Assembly (NCBI GenBank): GCA_018399855.1
Contig: JAGYNX010000067.1
Span: 1-9,088, forward strand
DNA: 9,088 bases
Source: Spirochaetota bacterium
GTDB taxonomy: Bacteria; Spirochaetota; UBA4802; UB4802
Direction: 5' to 3'
This document shows, piece by piece, positions 1 to 6,199 of the stretch. The position numbers and the translations under genes were made by a program. How positions within the stretch are numbered: position 1 is the stretch's first letter; each line of letters starts with the position of its first letter. The notes beneath the pieces were generated by a model. That model was not told the DNA's origin and searched no databases. It worked only from the letters and a program-made list of their open reading frames with translations.

Positions 1-659
1 TAGTCTTCAATAAACTCCCAAGCAGGCATCTCTACAATTTGTTTTATTCTCGCGGACAATTCCTGGTATTGCCCGTTGTTTACAAGCGCGCGGTCAACCA
101 CGTAAGATGCACCACAGGCCACTACCCGGGGTACGTCCAGGTATTCACGGATATTATTCTCGTCAATCCCCCCGGTTGGGATAATAGAAAAATCATTCAT
201 GGCAAAAGGAGCCAGTATAGCACGCATATATGAAGCTCCCCCCAGCTGAGATGCCGGGAATATCTTTATCAGCCTGTTTCCGGAATTCAACGCGGCATGA
301 AGCTCTGTTGGAGTTGCCACACCGGGTACATATATAACTTTCTTATCCTTCGCGTATTCAACAAGTGTCATATCCAGGGAAGGAGAAACGATAAAACGGG
401 CACCTGAATCTACTGACCGTTTAAAATCATCGGTATTCAATACGCTGCCGGCCCCCGTCATCATTTCCGGGAACCTGGCAGATACTGCCTTCAGGCAATC
501 AAGGGCGGCTGCTGACCTGAGGGTAATTTCGATGGTTGATATACCGTGTTCAAGAAGCAGTTCTGTAACTTTCAGAATACGGTCTTCGTTATCAAACACA
601 CCAACGGGCAAAACCCGTGATGTAAAAATTTCCGAGGCATTAAACTGCTGCATTTTCAT
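1..659 (-). CDS. eda: KDPG/KHG aldolase (2-dehydro-3-deoxy-phosphogluconate aldolase), 3' end at or just beyond window edge
   Basis: Class I (Schiff-base) aldolase that splits 2-keto-3-deoxy-6-phosphogluconate into pyruvate and glyceraldehyde 3-phosphate in the cytoplasm (Entner-Doudoroff and hexuronate catabolism). Some family members also act on 4-hydroxy-2-oxoglutarate, and sequence alone does not separate these. I translated 219 codons by hand. The general acid/base Glu lies in IEITLRS (E44), VPGVATPTE is at 111-119, the Schiff-base lysine is in IKIFPAS (K132), and the phosphate-binding PTGGI is at 161-165. The E. coli enzyme has 213 residues, so the protein is essentially complete. The last two bases in the window read TA on this strand, so the next codon is either a stop or Tyr. 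ATG at 659 is chosen, but an in-frame ATG at 653 is equally possible because neither has a clear Shine-Dalgarno. It starts 15 nt after the VOC gene stop, so it is probably co-transcribed and perhaps translationally coupled. Confidence 0.93.
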   Translation of the reverse strand, partial: MKMQQFNASEIFTSRVLPVGVFDNEDRILKVTELLLEHGISTIEITLRSAAALDCLKAVSARFPEMMTGAGSVLNTDDFKRSVDSGARFIVSPSLDMTLVEYAKDKKVIYVPGVATPTELHAALNSGNRLIKIFPASQLGGASYMRAILAPFAMNDFSIIPTGGIDENNIREYLDVPRVVACGASYVVDRALVNNGQYQELSARIKQIVEMPAWEFIED

Positions 660-674
660 CAACCGGAAACGCCG

Positions 675-1049
675 TTACAGTGAAAGGCGGGGATAGCTAA
701 GTTCAATCTGGTTTCCATCAGGGTCTAAAAACACTACCGACTGTCCCTTGCGCTGGGTATCGGGGCCAAACACTATGGGAATATCACGTTCCTGTATTTC
801 TTCAACTGCATCATCAAAATCTTCTTCATCAATATAAAAGCTGATGTGATTCCTGGTATTATCCTGGTTCGAGTAATCTTCCAGCTCATACAGGCCAACA
901 ATTATATCGCCAACCTTGATAAAAGCCTGTGAAGAGTTACTCATCCTTTCTACAACTTCGAAATCAAAGAGTTCTTTATAGAATTCTATTGCATTGTCAA
1001 GATTTGACACGGTAATACCAATATGGTTAAGATCTTCAATAACTATCAT
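675..1049 (-). CDS. VOC superfamily (glyoxalase/bleomycin-resistance/dioxygenase fold) protein
   Basis: Small 124-aa single-domain protein made of two beta-alpha-beta-beta-beta modules of the vicinal oxygen chelate fold, which normally binds one divalent metal. Module one begins with DLNHIGITVSNLDNAIEFY (from residue 6). Module two begins with NHISFYID (67-74) and ends in VVFLDPDGNQIELSYP (105-120). Candidate metal ligands in the usual places are H9, H68 and E116, with E55 as a possible fourth, so the site looks intact. The specific substrate cannot be read from sequence; glyoxalase I-like, dioxygenase-like or epimerase-like roles all remain possible. Its placement 15 nt before the KDPG aldolase gene suggests a link to sugar-acid or carbonyl metabolism, which is inference. 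The start is supported by AAGGAGA about 8 nt upstream of the ATG. Confidence 0.88.
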   Translation of the reverse strand: MIVIEDLNHIGITVSNLDNAIEFYKELFDFEVVERMSNSSQAFIKVGDIIVGLYELEDYSNQDNTRNHISFYIDEEDFDDAVEEIQERDIPIVFGPDTQRKGQSVVFLDPDGNQIELSYPRLSL

Positions 1050-1124
1050 TGCTGCGTCTCCTTCGTCTTTATCAATCTAATATTGTCTTGTCTAATCGTA
1101 TTCATCTTTTTGTGCATTTAATTA

Positions 1125-1141
1125 GCCGGAACAAGCCCGGC
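1125..1141 (-). other. small GC-rich hairpin in the glmS-VOC intergenic region
   Basis: GCCGG (1125-1129) and CCGGC (1137-1141) form a 5-bp stem with a 7-nt loop. On the minus strand it is followed by AT-rich sequence but no clean T-run. It lies downstream of the proposed VOC promoter, so it would sit in that transcript's leader. It may be a weak terminator for glmS read-through, a leader structure, or chance. Confidence 0.3.
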
Positions 1142-1150
1142 ATTACAGGT

Positions 1151-1178
1151 ATACTATTCCATTACTAAATTATGTCAA
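1151..1178 (-). promoter_or_regulatory. putative sigma70-type promoter for the VOC-eda transcript
   Basis: On the minus strand a perfect TTGACA (1178-1173) is followed after 16 nt by TAGTAT (1156-1151). Transcription would start near 1144, giving a leader of about 95 nt before the VOC ATG. The -35 box lies only 30 nt after the glmS stop codon. This suggests VOC-eda can be expressed separately from glmS, although read-through is not excluded. The -10 matches only four of six consensus bases. Confidence 0.5.
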
Positions 1179-1207
1179 TTATTATCCGTCTGGCTGCATG
1201 TAAAAAA

Positions 1208-3037
1208 TTACTCCACGGTAACACTTTTTGCAAGATTCCTGGGTTGATCAACATGACATCCCCGTAATACGGCAATATGATAAGCCAGGAGTTGCAGGGG
1301 AATCACTGTCAGAAGAGGTGAAACAATCTTTCGAACTTCCGGAATGTAAATAACATGATCAGCGTAATTTTCAATCTCCTGGTCACCCTCTGTGGCAATG
1401 GCAATGATCTTTCCATTTCTCGCCTTTACCTCCTGCATGTTGCTGACAACCTTCTGGTATACTTCATCACGGGTGGCAATGAAAACTACCGGCATGTTCT
1501 CATCAATGAGGGCAATAGGACCATGTTTCATCTCGGCAGCGGGATATCCCTCTGCGTGAATGTATGATATTTCTTTCAGCTTCAATGCCCCTTCAAGTGC
1601 CACCGGAAATTGTATACCCCTGCCAAGGTAAAGAAAATTTCTGTGGTTCTTGTATATTTCCGCGATGTTTTTTATCAAATCGCTGGATTCCAGTATCTTA
1701 TTCACCTGGGAAGGTATGGCAAGCAGTGTTTCCATGTAAATTCGACCTTCTTCTGAGGTCATATACTTACGGCGTGCCAGAAGCATGGTCAACAGGATTA
1801 TAACGGTAATTTGCGATGTAAACGCCTTGGTAGATGCCACCCCGATTTCCGGCCCCGCGTGTATATAAACACCACCGTCACTTTCCCTCGCGATGGTGCT
1901 GCCAACCACGTTAGTAATGCCCAGCACCTTAATACCCCGTGAGCTTGCTTCTCTCAATGCTGCCAGCGTATCAGCAGTTTCTCCAGACTGGCTGATTACG
2001 ACCACAAGGTCACCCTCATCCAGAATGGGGCTCCTGTATCTAAACTCGGAGGCATATTCGACTTCAACAGGGATCCTCGCGTATTCCTCGATAAGATATT
2101 CACCGATAAGACCGGCATGCCATGATGTTCCGCAGGCAATAAATATGATCCGTTTTATTTTCTGAATCTCTTCGTCAGAAAGGCGCAGGCCGTCAAGCCT
2201 GGCATGACCTGTTTCAGTAAGTACTCTCCCCCTGAAGGCATTGGTTATGGTTTCAGGCTGCTCAAATATTTCTTTGAGCATAAAATGATCAAACCCCTGC
2301 TTTTCTATAGACTCGATGTCCCAATCGATCTCTTCAAGTTTTTTATCGACTATCTGGTTATCCAGATCATATGTTTGGAATCCATCACTGGTGATCTCAA
2401 GCAGCTCCCCGTCCTCGATATAAATAACCTGCCGGGTGTGCTCTATGACCGCACTTGCGTCAGAGGCCAATACCATTTCGCCGTCACCAACCCCCAGTAT
2501 GAGAGGACTTCCATTTCTTGCGGCCACTATCTTCCCGGGTTCTTTGCTGGAAATTACCGCTATCCCGTATGTGCCCTCCACTTTAAGCAGCGTTCTTCGA
2601 AGTGCCTCAACCAGTGGAAGCTCCTCGTGATAATATTCAAGCAGGTGAACGATTACTTCGGTATCTGTATCACTTACTATAGTATGTCCACGCTCGGTCA
2701 GCATACGCTTGATTATAGAGAAGTTTTCAATGATGCCATTATGAACAAGGGCAATTTCCCCCTTGCAATCGGTATGGGGATGCGAGTTTACATCAGAAGG
2801 CTCGCCGTGGGTAGCCCACCGGGTATGCCCTATTCCAAGGGTATGGTGTTCGTAATCAGAGAAATTCATGGTTTTCACCAGGTCAGCGATCTTACCCTTT
2901 TTCTTTTTTACAACAAGGTCTCCATCAAGAAGGGCGATTCCCGCCGAATCATATCCCCTGTATTCAAGACGCTTTAATCCCGTTGTCAGAACTTCAGCGG
3001 CATTTTTATCCCCTATGTAACCGATTATTCCGCACAT
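1208..3037 (-). CDS. glmS: glutamine-fructose-6-phosphate aminotransferase (isomerizing), GlmS
   Basis: Makes glucosamine 6-phosphate from fructose 6-phosphate using glutamine as the ammonia donor; this is the committed step to UDP-GlcNAc for peptidoglycan and lipopolysaccharide, and it is cytoplasmic. The 609 aa are full length for the family. The N-terminal class II glutaminase domain begins MCGIIGYIG with the nucleophile C2 exposed after Met removal, then HTRWATHG (71-78), HNGIIEN (99-105) and SDTDTE (122-127). Two SIS isomerase domains follow, with ACGTSWHAG (301-309), SQSGETADT (349-357), GVASTKAF (399-406) and LEGALKLKEISY (481-492). Catalytic residues appear intact: E489, H505 in MKHGP, and K604 in the C-terminal LAKSVTVE tail. 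GGAG lies 6 nt before the ATG. The gene follows the ferredoxin terminator and so has its own promoter. Confidence 0.98.
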   Translation of the reverse strand: MCGIIGYIGDKNAAEVLTTGLKRLEYRGYDSAGIALLDGDLVVKKKKGKIADLVKTMNFSDYEHHTLGIGHTRWATHGEPSDVNSHPHTDCKGEIALVHNGIIENFSIIKRMLTERGHTIVSDTDTEVIVHLLEYYHEELPLVEALRRTLLKVEGTYGIAVISSKEPGKIVAARNGSPLILGVGDGEMVLASDASAVIEHTRQVIYIEDGELLEITSDGFQTYDLDNQIVDKKLEEIDWDIESIEKQGFDHFMLKEIFEQPETITNAFRGRVLTETGHARLDGLRLSDEEIQKIKRIIFIACGTSWHAGLIGEYLIEEYARIPVEVEYASEFRYRSPILDEGDLVVVISQSGETADTLAALREASSRGIKVLGITNVVGSTIARESDGGVYIHAGPEIGVASTKAFTSQITVIILLTMLLARRKYMTSEEGRIYMETLLAIPSQVNKILESSDLIKNIAEIYKNHRNFLYLGRGIQFPVALEGALKLKEISYIHAEGYPAAEMKHGPIALIDENMPVVFIATRDEVYQKVVSNMQEVKARNGKIIAIATEGDQEIENYADHVIYIPEVRKIVSPLLTVIPLQLLAYHIAVLRGCHVDQPRNLAKSVTVE

Positions 3038-3083
3038 ACGCTACTCCACAATTTCACAAAAGAATCAATCAAATGAATTTCTC

Positions 3084-3112
3084 ACCATATGTCAAATGTA
3101 TTGTTATTTCAA
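3084..3112 (-). promoter_or_regulatory. glmS: candidate promoter for glmS
   Basis: On the minus strand TTGAAA (3112-3107), a 17-nt spacer and TATGGT (3089-3084) fit a sigma70 promoter and would give a leader of about 40 nt. The ferredoxin terminator at 3176-3204 makes a promoter necessary somewhere in 3038-3175. This region is AT-rich and other poor matches exist, so the exact choice is tentative. Confidence 0.4.
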
Positions 3113-3175
3113 TTCAATTTTTAAAGATAAATAAATGAAGGGGGACGGCACCGGTATGTCTTCATGCCTGATGCA

Positions 3176-3204
3176 AAAGGCCCGCCAGGTGATGGCGGGC
3201 CTTT
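3176..3204 (-). terminator. intrinsic terminator of the ferredoxin gene
   Basis: AAAGGCCCGCC (3176-3186) pairs perfectly with GGCGGGCCTTT (3194-3204) around the 7-nt loop 3187-3193, an 11-bp stem. On the minus strand the stem ends in a short run of four T. It begins 6 nt beyond the ferredoxin stop codon. The stem is symmetric with A on the opposite side, so partial bidirectional activity is possible. Confidence 0.9.
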
Positions 3205-3210
3205 CGATGA

Positions 3211-3381
3211 CTACACTTCAATAATTGCCTCTACGGGGCACACATCAACGCATGAACCGCATTCAGTACATGCATCCTGATCAATAAAGTACTTGCCATC
3301 ACCTTCGTGGATTGCTTCTGCCGGACATTCGGCTTCGCAGGTTCCACAAGAGGTACATTCATCTGTTATTTTATAAGCCAT
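3211..3381 (-). CDS. 2[4Fe-4S] bacterial (clostridial-type) ferredoxin
   Basis: Small cytoplasmic electron carrier of very low potential, usually serving pyruvate:ferredoxin oxidoreductase, hydrogenases or Rnf-type complexes. The 56-aa chain has two CxxCxxCxxxCP cluster motifs: C9, C12, C15, C19-P20 and C38, C41, C44, C48-P49. Each cluster takes three cysteines from one motif and the fourth from the other, and all eight are present. Length and internal two-fold repeat match the clostridial type, with no extra insertion of the Chromatium type. The start at 3381 is preferred over an in-frame ATG at 3393, because that upstream ATG overlaps the strong Shine-Dalgarno GGAGGAG (3391-3385) that correctly serves the inner ATG. 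It is a single-gene transcript with its own terminator. Which partner enzyme it serves cannot be told from this window. Confidence 0.95.
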   Translation of the reverse strand: MAYKITDECTSCGTCEAECPAEAIHEGDGKYFIDQDACTECGSCVDVCPVEAIIEV

Positions 3382-3384
3382 GGT

Positions 3385-3391
3385 CTCCTCC
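3385..3391 (-). promoter_or_regulatory. Shine-Dalgarno site that fixes the ferredoxin start
   Basis: GGAGGAG on the minus strand, with the core GGAGG 5 nt before the ATG at 3381. It overlaps the upstream in-frame ATG at 3393, so starting there would place the ribosome binding site inside the coding region and leave the upstream ATG without one. Confidence 0.8.
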
Positions 3392-3642
3392 ATGTTATGA
3401 TAATACGTTTATAGTGCATATATATCCATAAATCATTAATTATGTACTCTTGTAGCACCAATATGATTTTTGCTCAATTTTTATTTGCAAATACTCATAT
3501 TTAACCTGACAATGCAAGACTTTTTTGTTGACTTATCAGAAATATGTCTCCTGTCAGGGGCAATGTGACTTTTTATCAAATTTTAATGCTCATCTGGTTA
3601 ATTTGATTTTTCATTTTTTTTTCACCACCCGGACGGTTTTAC

Positions 3643-3688
3643 TTGACAGTTGACACATCCTTGTTACATACTATATTTGTAATACAAT
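3643..3688 (+). promoter_or_regulatory. promoter cluster for the secreted hydrolase gene
   Basis: Two perfect TTGACA hexamers occur 7 nt apart (3643-3648 and 3650-3655). The second is followed after 16 nt by TATATT (3672-3677). An alternative pair is TTGTTA (3661-3666) with TACAAT (3683-3688), also 16 nt apart. Start sites would fall at about 3684 or 3695, immediately before or at the edge of the palindrome at 3696-3725, so a protein bound there could block initiation or early elongation. Confidence 0.6.
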
Positions 3689-3695
3689 ATGTTAT

Positions 3696-3725
3696 TATAT
3701 ACGAGTGAATATTCACTCGTATATA
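3696..3725. promoter_or_regulatory. perfect 30-bp palindrome, probable TetR-family-type operator
   Basis: The sequence is a perfect dyad centred between 3710 and 3711; the inner 20 bp read ACGAGTGAAT then ATTCACTCGT. All 15 base pairs match and the first mismatch is 3695/3726. The GTGAAT-ATTCAC core resembles operators of many TetR-family repressors, which is family knowledge rather than proof. Its position at the predicted transcription start and about 42 nt before the ATG suits repression. It lacks the GC-rich stem and T-run of a terminator. No TetR gene is in the window. Confidence 0.65.
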
Positions 3726-3767
3726 TACTAAGTACATCACATTAAATACAGTAAAGGGGGACAATAA

Positions 3768-4760
3768 ATGAAAAGCGTCACAAGAATTATGGTTGTGCTG
3801 ATAATACTCATGTTCAGCACCGCACTGTTCGCCGGTCAGTGGGTATACAAACCCATGAGTGTGAACGCTCAGAAAGGAGATGTGATCTTATCTACAGGTG
3901 AAGGGTTCATTATGGATCTTCTTTCAATTCTTGGCTGTTACTGGAGCCATAGCGGCATGACCGTGGACGACGGGTACAATATCAGGCACAACACCATGTA
4001 TGTAAGCGATGTACCCATCGAGTACAACAAGATATGGTTTATCAAGACTACACCGAAACGATTAAACCCGGATAAATTATCAAACGGTCTTCCCGGTATT
4101 CTTACTGAAGATATTGACACTACTTACAATGTGACGAACAGTTTCAACGCCGCAGGTGGGGCTGTCATGAAGCCAACAGCTGCCAATGAAGCTGCATACA
4201 GGGCCGCCCTGCATTCAGCAGCCGATGTATTAAACTACCTTGAAGGATATTACAGGGTAAACGCATACGCAGATATGTTTCAGCAGGATTACGTCAATTA
4301 CAAAATAAAGGGACGAGGCGGTCATTGCTCCGGTACCTGCTGGTATGCCAATTATTACTCGGGAAAAGTAATGAACGTTGCGCAGATACCACCCAGCCTG
4401 GTTACACAGTGCTCATACAGCCTCTACAACTCCGCGCTGGCCATGGTTCGGGATGAAGCAGGCGGATTCGGTTCATTCATTATTGATATCGAAGGACTCT
4501 TTGGAACTGGGGCCGACGAGAAAATCGCAAACCAGCTGGTTAATACCTTCGGGTTTGACAGGTCATGGGACACATCCAGTTACTGGAGATCATATATTGG
4601 ACAGGTTACCGCAACCGCCAATGCCCCAGACCACCTATTGCTGTATAACTATACAAATCCAGGCGGACAAAACCCCGGGGTACAGACAGAGTCTTCGTCA
4701 TACTATGGACAGGTCGATCCACTTGTTATCAGTTCAGGATATTATTACTGGGTTGAATAA
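3768..4760 (+). CDS. secreted YiiX-like (permuted NlpC/P60, papain-fold) cysteine hydrolase candidate
   Basis: 330 aa with a Sec signal peptide (K2/R6, hydrophobic core about 7-20, likely cleavage after A22), so the protein is exported. The mature part begins with QKGDVILSTGEG (36-46) and then CYWSHSGMTVDDG (57-69). A GD(V/L)I strand followed by SHxG is the layout of the YiiX/YebB branch of permuted NlpC/P60 enzymes. There the catalytic His comes before the Cys nucleophile, which here would be H61 and then C187 or C191 in GGHCSGTCWYA (184-194). An insertion of about 90 residues between the halves and a Gly/Tyr-rich C-terminus are not part of the minimal fold. Known relatives are amidases or peptidases acting on cell-wall peptides or lipid amides; the substrate here is unknown. 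AAAGGGGG lies about 7 nt before the ATG. It is monocistronic, with a palindromic operator upstream and a strong terminator after it. The family call is motif-based and tentative. Confidence 0.62.
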   Translation: MKSVTRIMVVLIILMFSTALFAGQWVYKPMSVNAQKGDVILSTGEGFIMDLLSILGCYWSHSGMTVDDGYNIRHNTMYVSDVPIEYNKIWFIKTTPKRLNPDKLSNGLPGILTEDIDTTYNVTNSFNAAGGAVMKPTAANEAAYRAALHSAADVLNYLEGYYRVNAYADMFQQDYVNYKIKGRGGHCSGTCWYANYYSGKVMNVAQIPPSLVTQCSYSLYNSALAMVRDEAGGFGSFIIDIEGLFGTGADEKIANQLVNTFGFDRSWDTSSYWRSYIGQVTATANAPDHLLLYNYTNPGGQNPGVQTESSSYYGQVDPLVISSGYYYWVE

Positions 4761-4775
4761 CAAATACGTACACAG

Positions 4776-4811
4776 TACATAAAACCCTTCCCCCCGGAAG
4801 GGTTTTATGTA
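4776..4811 (+). terminator. strong intrinsic terminator after the secreted hydrolase
   Basis: A perfect 16-bp stem pairs 4776-4791 with 4796-4811 around a CCCC loop (4792-4795). The core is ACCCTTCC/GGAAGGGT, with the T-run on the 3' side partly inside the stem. It begins 15 nt after the stop codon. The A-run on the 5' side means it could also act on minus-strand transcripts. It separates the hydrolase gene from the PKD gene. Confidence 0.9.
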
Positions 4812-4917
4812 GTTAGACTATCGAAGATAAATATTTTTATTGCATTACATTTTTTCACCCTATACCCTTTATCAAACAACATGGAGCAAATACAACCATT
4901 GATCCCGGAGATTGCAT
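4812..4917 (+). promoter_or_regulatory. short leader before the PKD protein gene, with a weak candidate promoter
   Basis: This AT-rich gap follows a strong terminator, so a promoter should be present. The best visible -10-like box is TATACC at about 4861-4866, with a poor -35 (TTGCAT is only 15 nt upstream). GGAG at 4907-4910 is the ribosome binding site. The promoter assignment is weak. Confidence 0.25.
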
Positions 4918-6198
4918 ATGAAAAGGAATTATTTGATCATTATAATCCTCGTTATAGTAACAGCGGGGCTGCTTTATATATTCACAGGTAACGATTCATC
5001 CAGTAACACATCAGAATCATCAGTCAAAGAACAGGAAAAGCAATCACAACTTCTAAATATATTTCAGTTCATGTCCGCCGGCAAGAAAGACAAGCCCGAA
5101 CAGGATTTCGATCCTGAAAAAATAAATACCTATGAGATACAGGAAGCAAACCTGATACGGGACATTATTGTTGAGAAAAATCCCGTCTGCACAAACGAAG
5201 ATTTCAAGGTTACGGTAATTGCCAAAAATCCCAATGGACCTGACGAACACCTTGTGTACCGCATTCAAAATAAGCTCGGAAATCCTGCTATACTCAGGTA
5301 TACGAAACCCGGGAAACGTGAATTTTACGTGGTTGTAAGGGATGAGGGAAAGCACATTGATTTTAAAAAAGTTGAAGTTACTGTTCAAGATTGTCCTGGT
5401 AAGCCAACTGTAATTCTTAACTCTCGCATGCACAATCTCAAACCCGAAACCGCGAAATTCGAGGTAACCAGCCAGAAGGGCCTCACGGGGAAATGCACCT
5501 ACGACTGGGATTTTGGTGACGGCAACTACATGACCACCGACACAGGTTATGTAGAACACAGTTACATTACAAGAGAACAAAATTCACTGCAGTCAAGCTT
5601 TCTGGCAAAGGTAAAGGTTACCGACGCGCAAAATCAAACTGCCACCGGAAGAAGCACAATATCTTTTCCGAATATTCATTACCTTTCAAGACTAATGGGC
5701 AGTCCGGTACTACCTGTTATATACGATCGTTTTCCACGAATAACGAATTCGGGAATCGAGGTTACAGCCACCATAAAGAATATTTTTGATGAACCGGTCA
5801 CATTCGATACGGCTGAAATGGAAATGAAGCCCTGTGACAGCTCATGGTCACCAGAATACCGACAGATGGAGGCTTCACACATCCTTGAAGTATCCACCAT
5901 ACCTCCAAGAGGAAGCACAAAACAGATTATTCGCCTGGATAATTCATTACTGCCCCCATCAACATGTAACGTAATTATACAGTTCAAGGGGCCATTCGGC
6001 AGGAACGAAGAAGTGAGCGCGAAACTCTACCTTGAAATACCTCCAACAGGAAAAGAAGACATTGACCCTGACAGGGATAAGGTTATCGAGGATGATAAAA
6101 TGCTGCAAAAGTTGAACCGGGCCGCGGAAATACTGGGGAAAGACAGGCCCATAACACCCGCGGATATTGAAAAACTGGAAAGAGAGGGGAAACTTTAA
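4918..6198 (+). CDS. membrane-anchored extracytoplasmic protein with a PKD domain
   Basis: 426 aa. A short basic N-terminus (MKRN) precedes one hydrophobic segment at 5-22 with no lipobox cysteine, then a Ser/Glu/Gln-rich linker (27-64). It is therefore probably a signal-anchored protein facing the periplasm or outside. Residues 73-158 look like a beta-sandwich bounded by C91 and C159. Residues 163-250 form a PKD/Ig-like domain with the signature CTYDWDFGDG (193-202) and a closing AKVKVTDAQNQT strand. A third beta-rich region (275-376) contains C306 and C350, a possible disulfide. The C-terminus is charged and helical (378-426). PKD domains usually mediate protein or polysaccharide contacts at the cell surface; no catalytic motif is seen. 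ATG at 4918 is chosen because GGAG (4907-4910) sits 7 nt upstream; a TTG six bases earlier is too close to it. The gene stands alone after the terminator at 4776-4811. Function is unknown. Confidence 0.8.
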   Translation: MKRNYLIIIILVIVTAGLLYIFTGNDSSSNTSESSVKEQEKQSQLLNIFQFMSAGKKDKPEQDFDPEKINTYEIQEANLIRDIIVEKNPVCTNEDFKVTVIAKNPNGPDEHLVYRIQNKLGNPAILRYTKPGKREFYVVVRDEGKHIDFKKVEVTVQDCPGKPTVILNSRMHNLKPETAKFEVTSQKGLTGKCTYDWDFGDGNYMTTDTGYVEHSYITREQNSLQSSFLAKVKVTDAQNQTATGRSTISFPNIHYLSRLMGSPVLPVIYDRFPRITNSGIEVTATIKNIFDEPVTFDTAEMEMKPCDSSWSPEYRQMEASHILEVSTIPPRGSTKQIIRLDNSLLPPSTCNVIIQFKGPFGRNEEVSAKLYLEIPPTGKEDIDPDRDKVIEDDKMLQKLNRAAEILGKDRPITPADIEKLEREGKL

Positions 6199-6199
6199 C

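Larger units (their letters stand above)
3382..3767. other. AT-rich divergent intergenic region between ferredoxin and the secreted hydrolase
   Basis: This 386-nt stretch has no credible gene. It holds the ferredoxin upstream region (AT-rich, several weak -10-like boxes, none convincing), a pair of related motifs around 3505-3580 (CCTGACAATG...GACTTTTTT and TGTCAGGGGCAATGTGACTTTTT), a run of nine T near 3614-3622, the promoter elements at 3643-3688 and the large operator-like palindrome at 3696-3725. The motif pair could be a relic of an insertion-sequence end or a regulatory site; I see no transposase. Confidence 0.6.

Noticed and set aside
39..233. Plus-strand open frame of 64 codons near the window start
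   Set aside because: It is antisense to the KDPG aldolase, whose frame carries all catalytic motifs.
2204..2977. A 257-codon open frame on the plus strand opposite glmS
   Set aside because: It lies wholly antisense to a full-length, motif-complete glmS. Its protein has no recognisable motif and it lacks a ribosome binding site of its own, so it is a shadow frame.
3038..3175. Possible glmS ribozyme upstream of glmS
   Set aside because: The leader is AT-rich and short, and I cannot find the conserved AGCGCC core or the double-pseudoknot arms. The predicted promoter leaves only about 40 nt of leader.
4378..4782. 134-codon overlapping plus-strand frame inside the secreted hydrolase gene
   Set aside because: It is a shifted frame of the main gene with no domain features or ribosome binding site.
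4912..4917. TTG start two codons upstream for the PKD protein
   Set aside because: It is only 1 nt from the GGAG ribosome binding site. The ATG at 4918 has a proper 7-nt spacing.
5053..5580. Minus-strand 175-codon open frame opposite the PKD gene
   Set aside because: The plus strand carries the PKD signature, a signal anchor and a Shine-Dalgarno site. The opposite frame has none of these.
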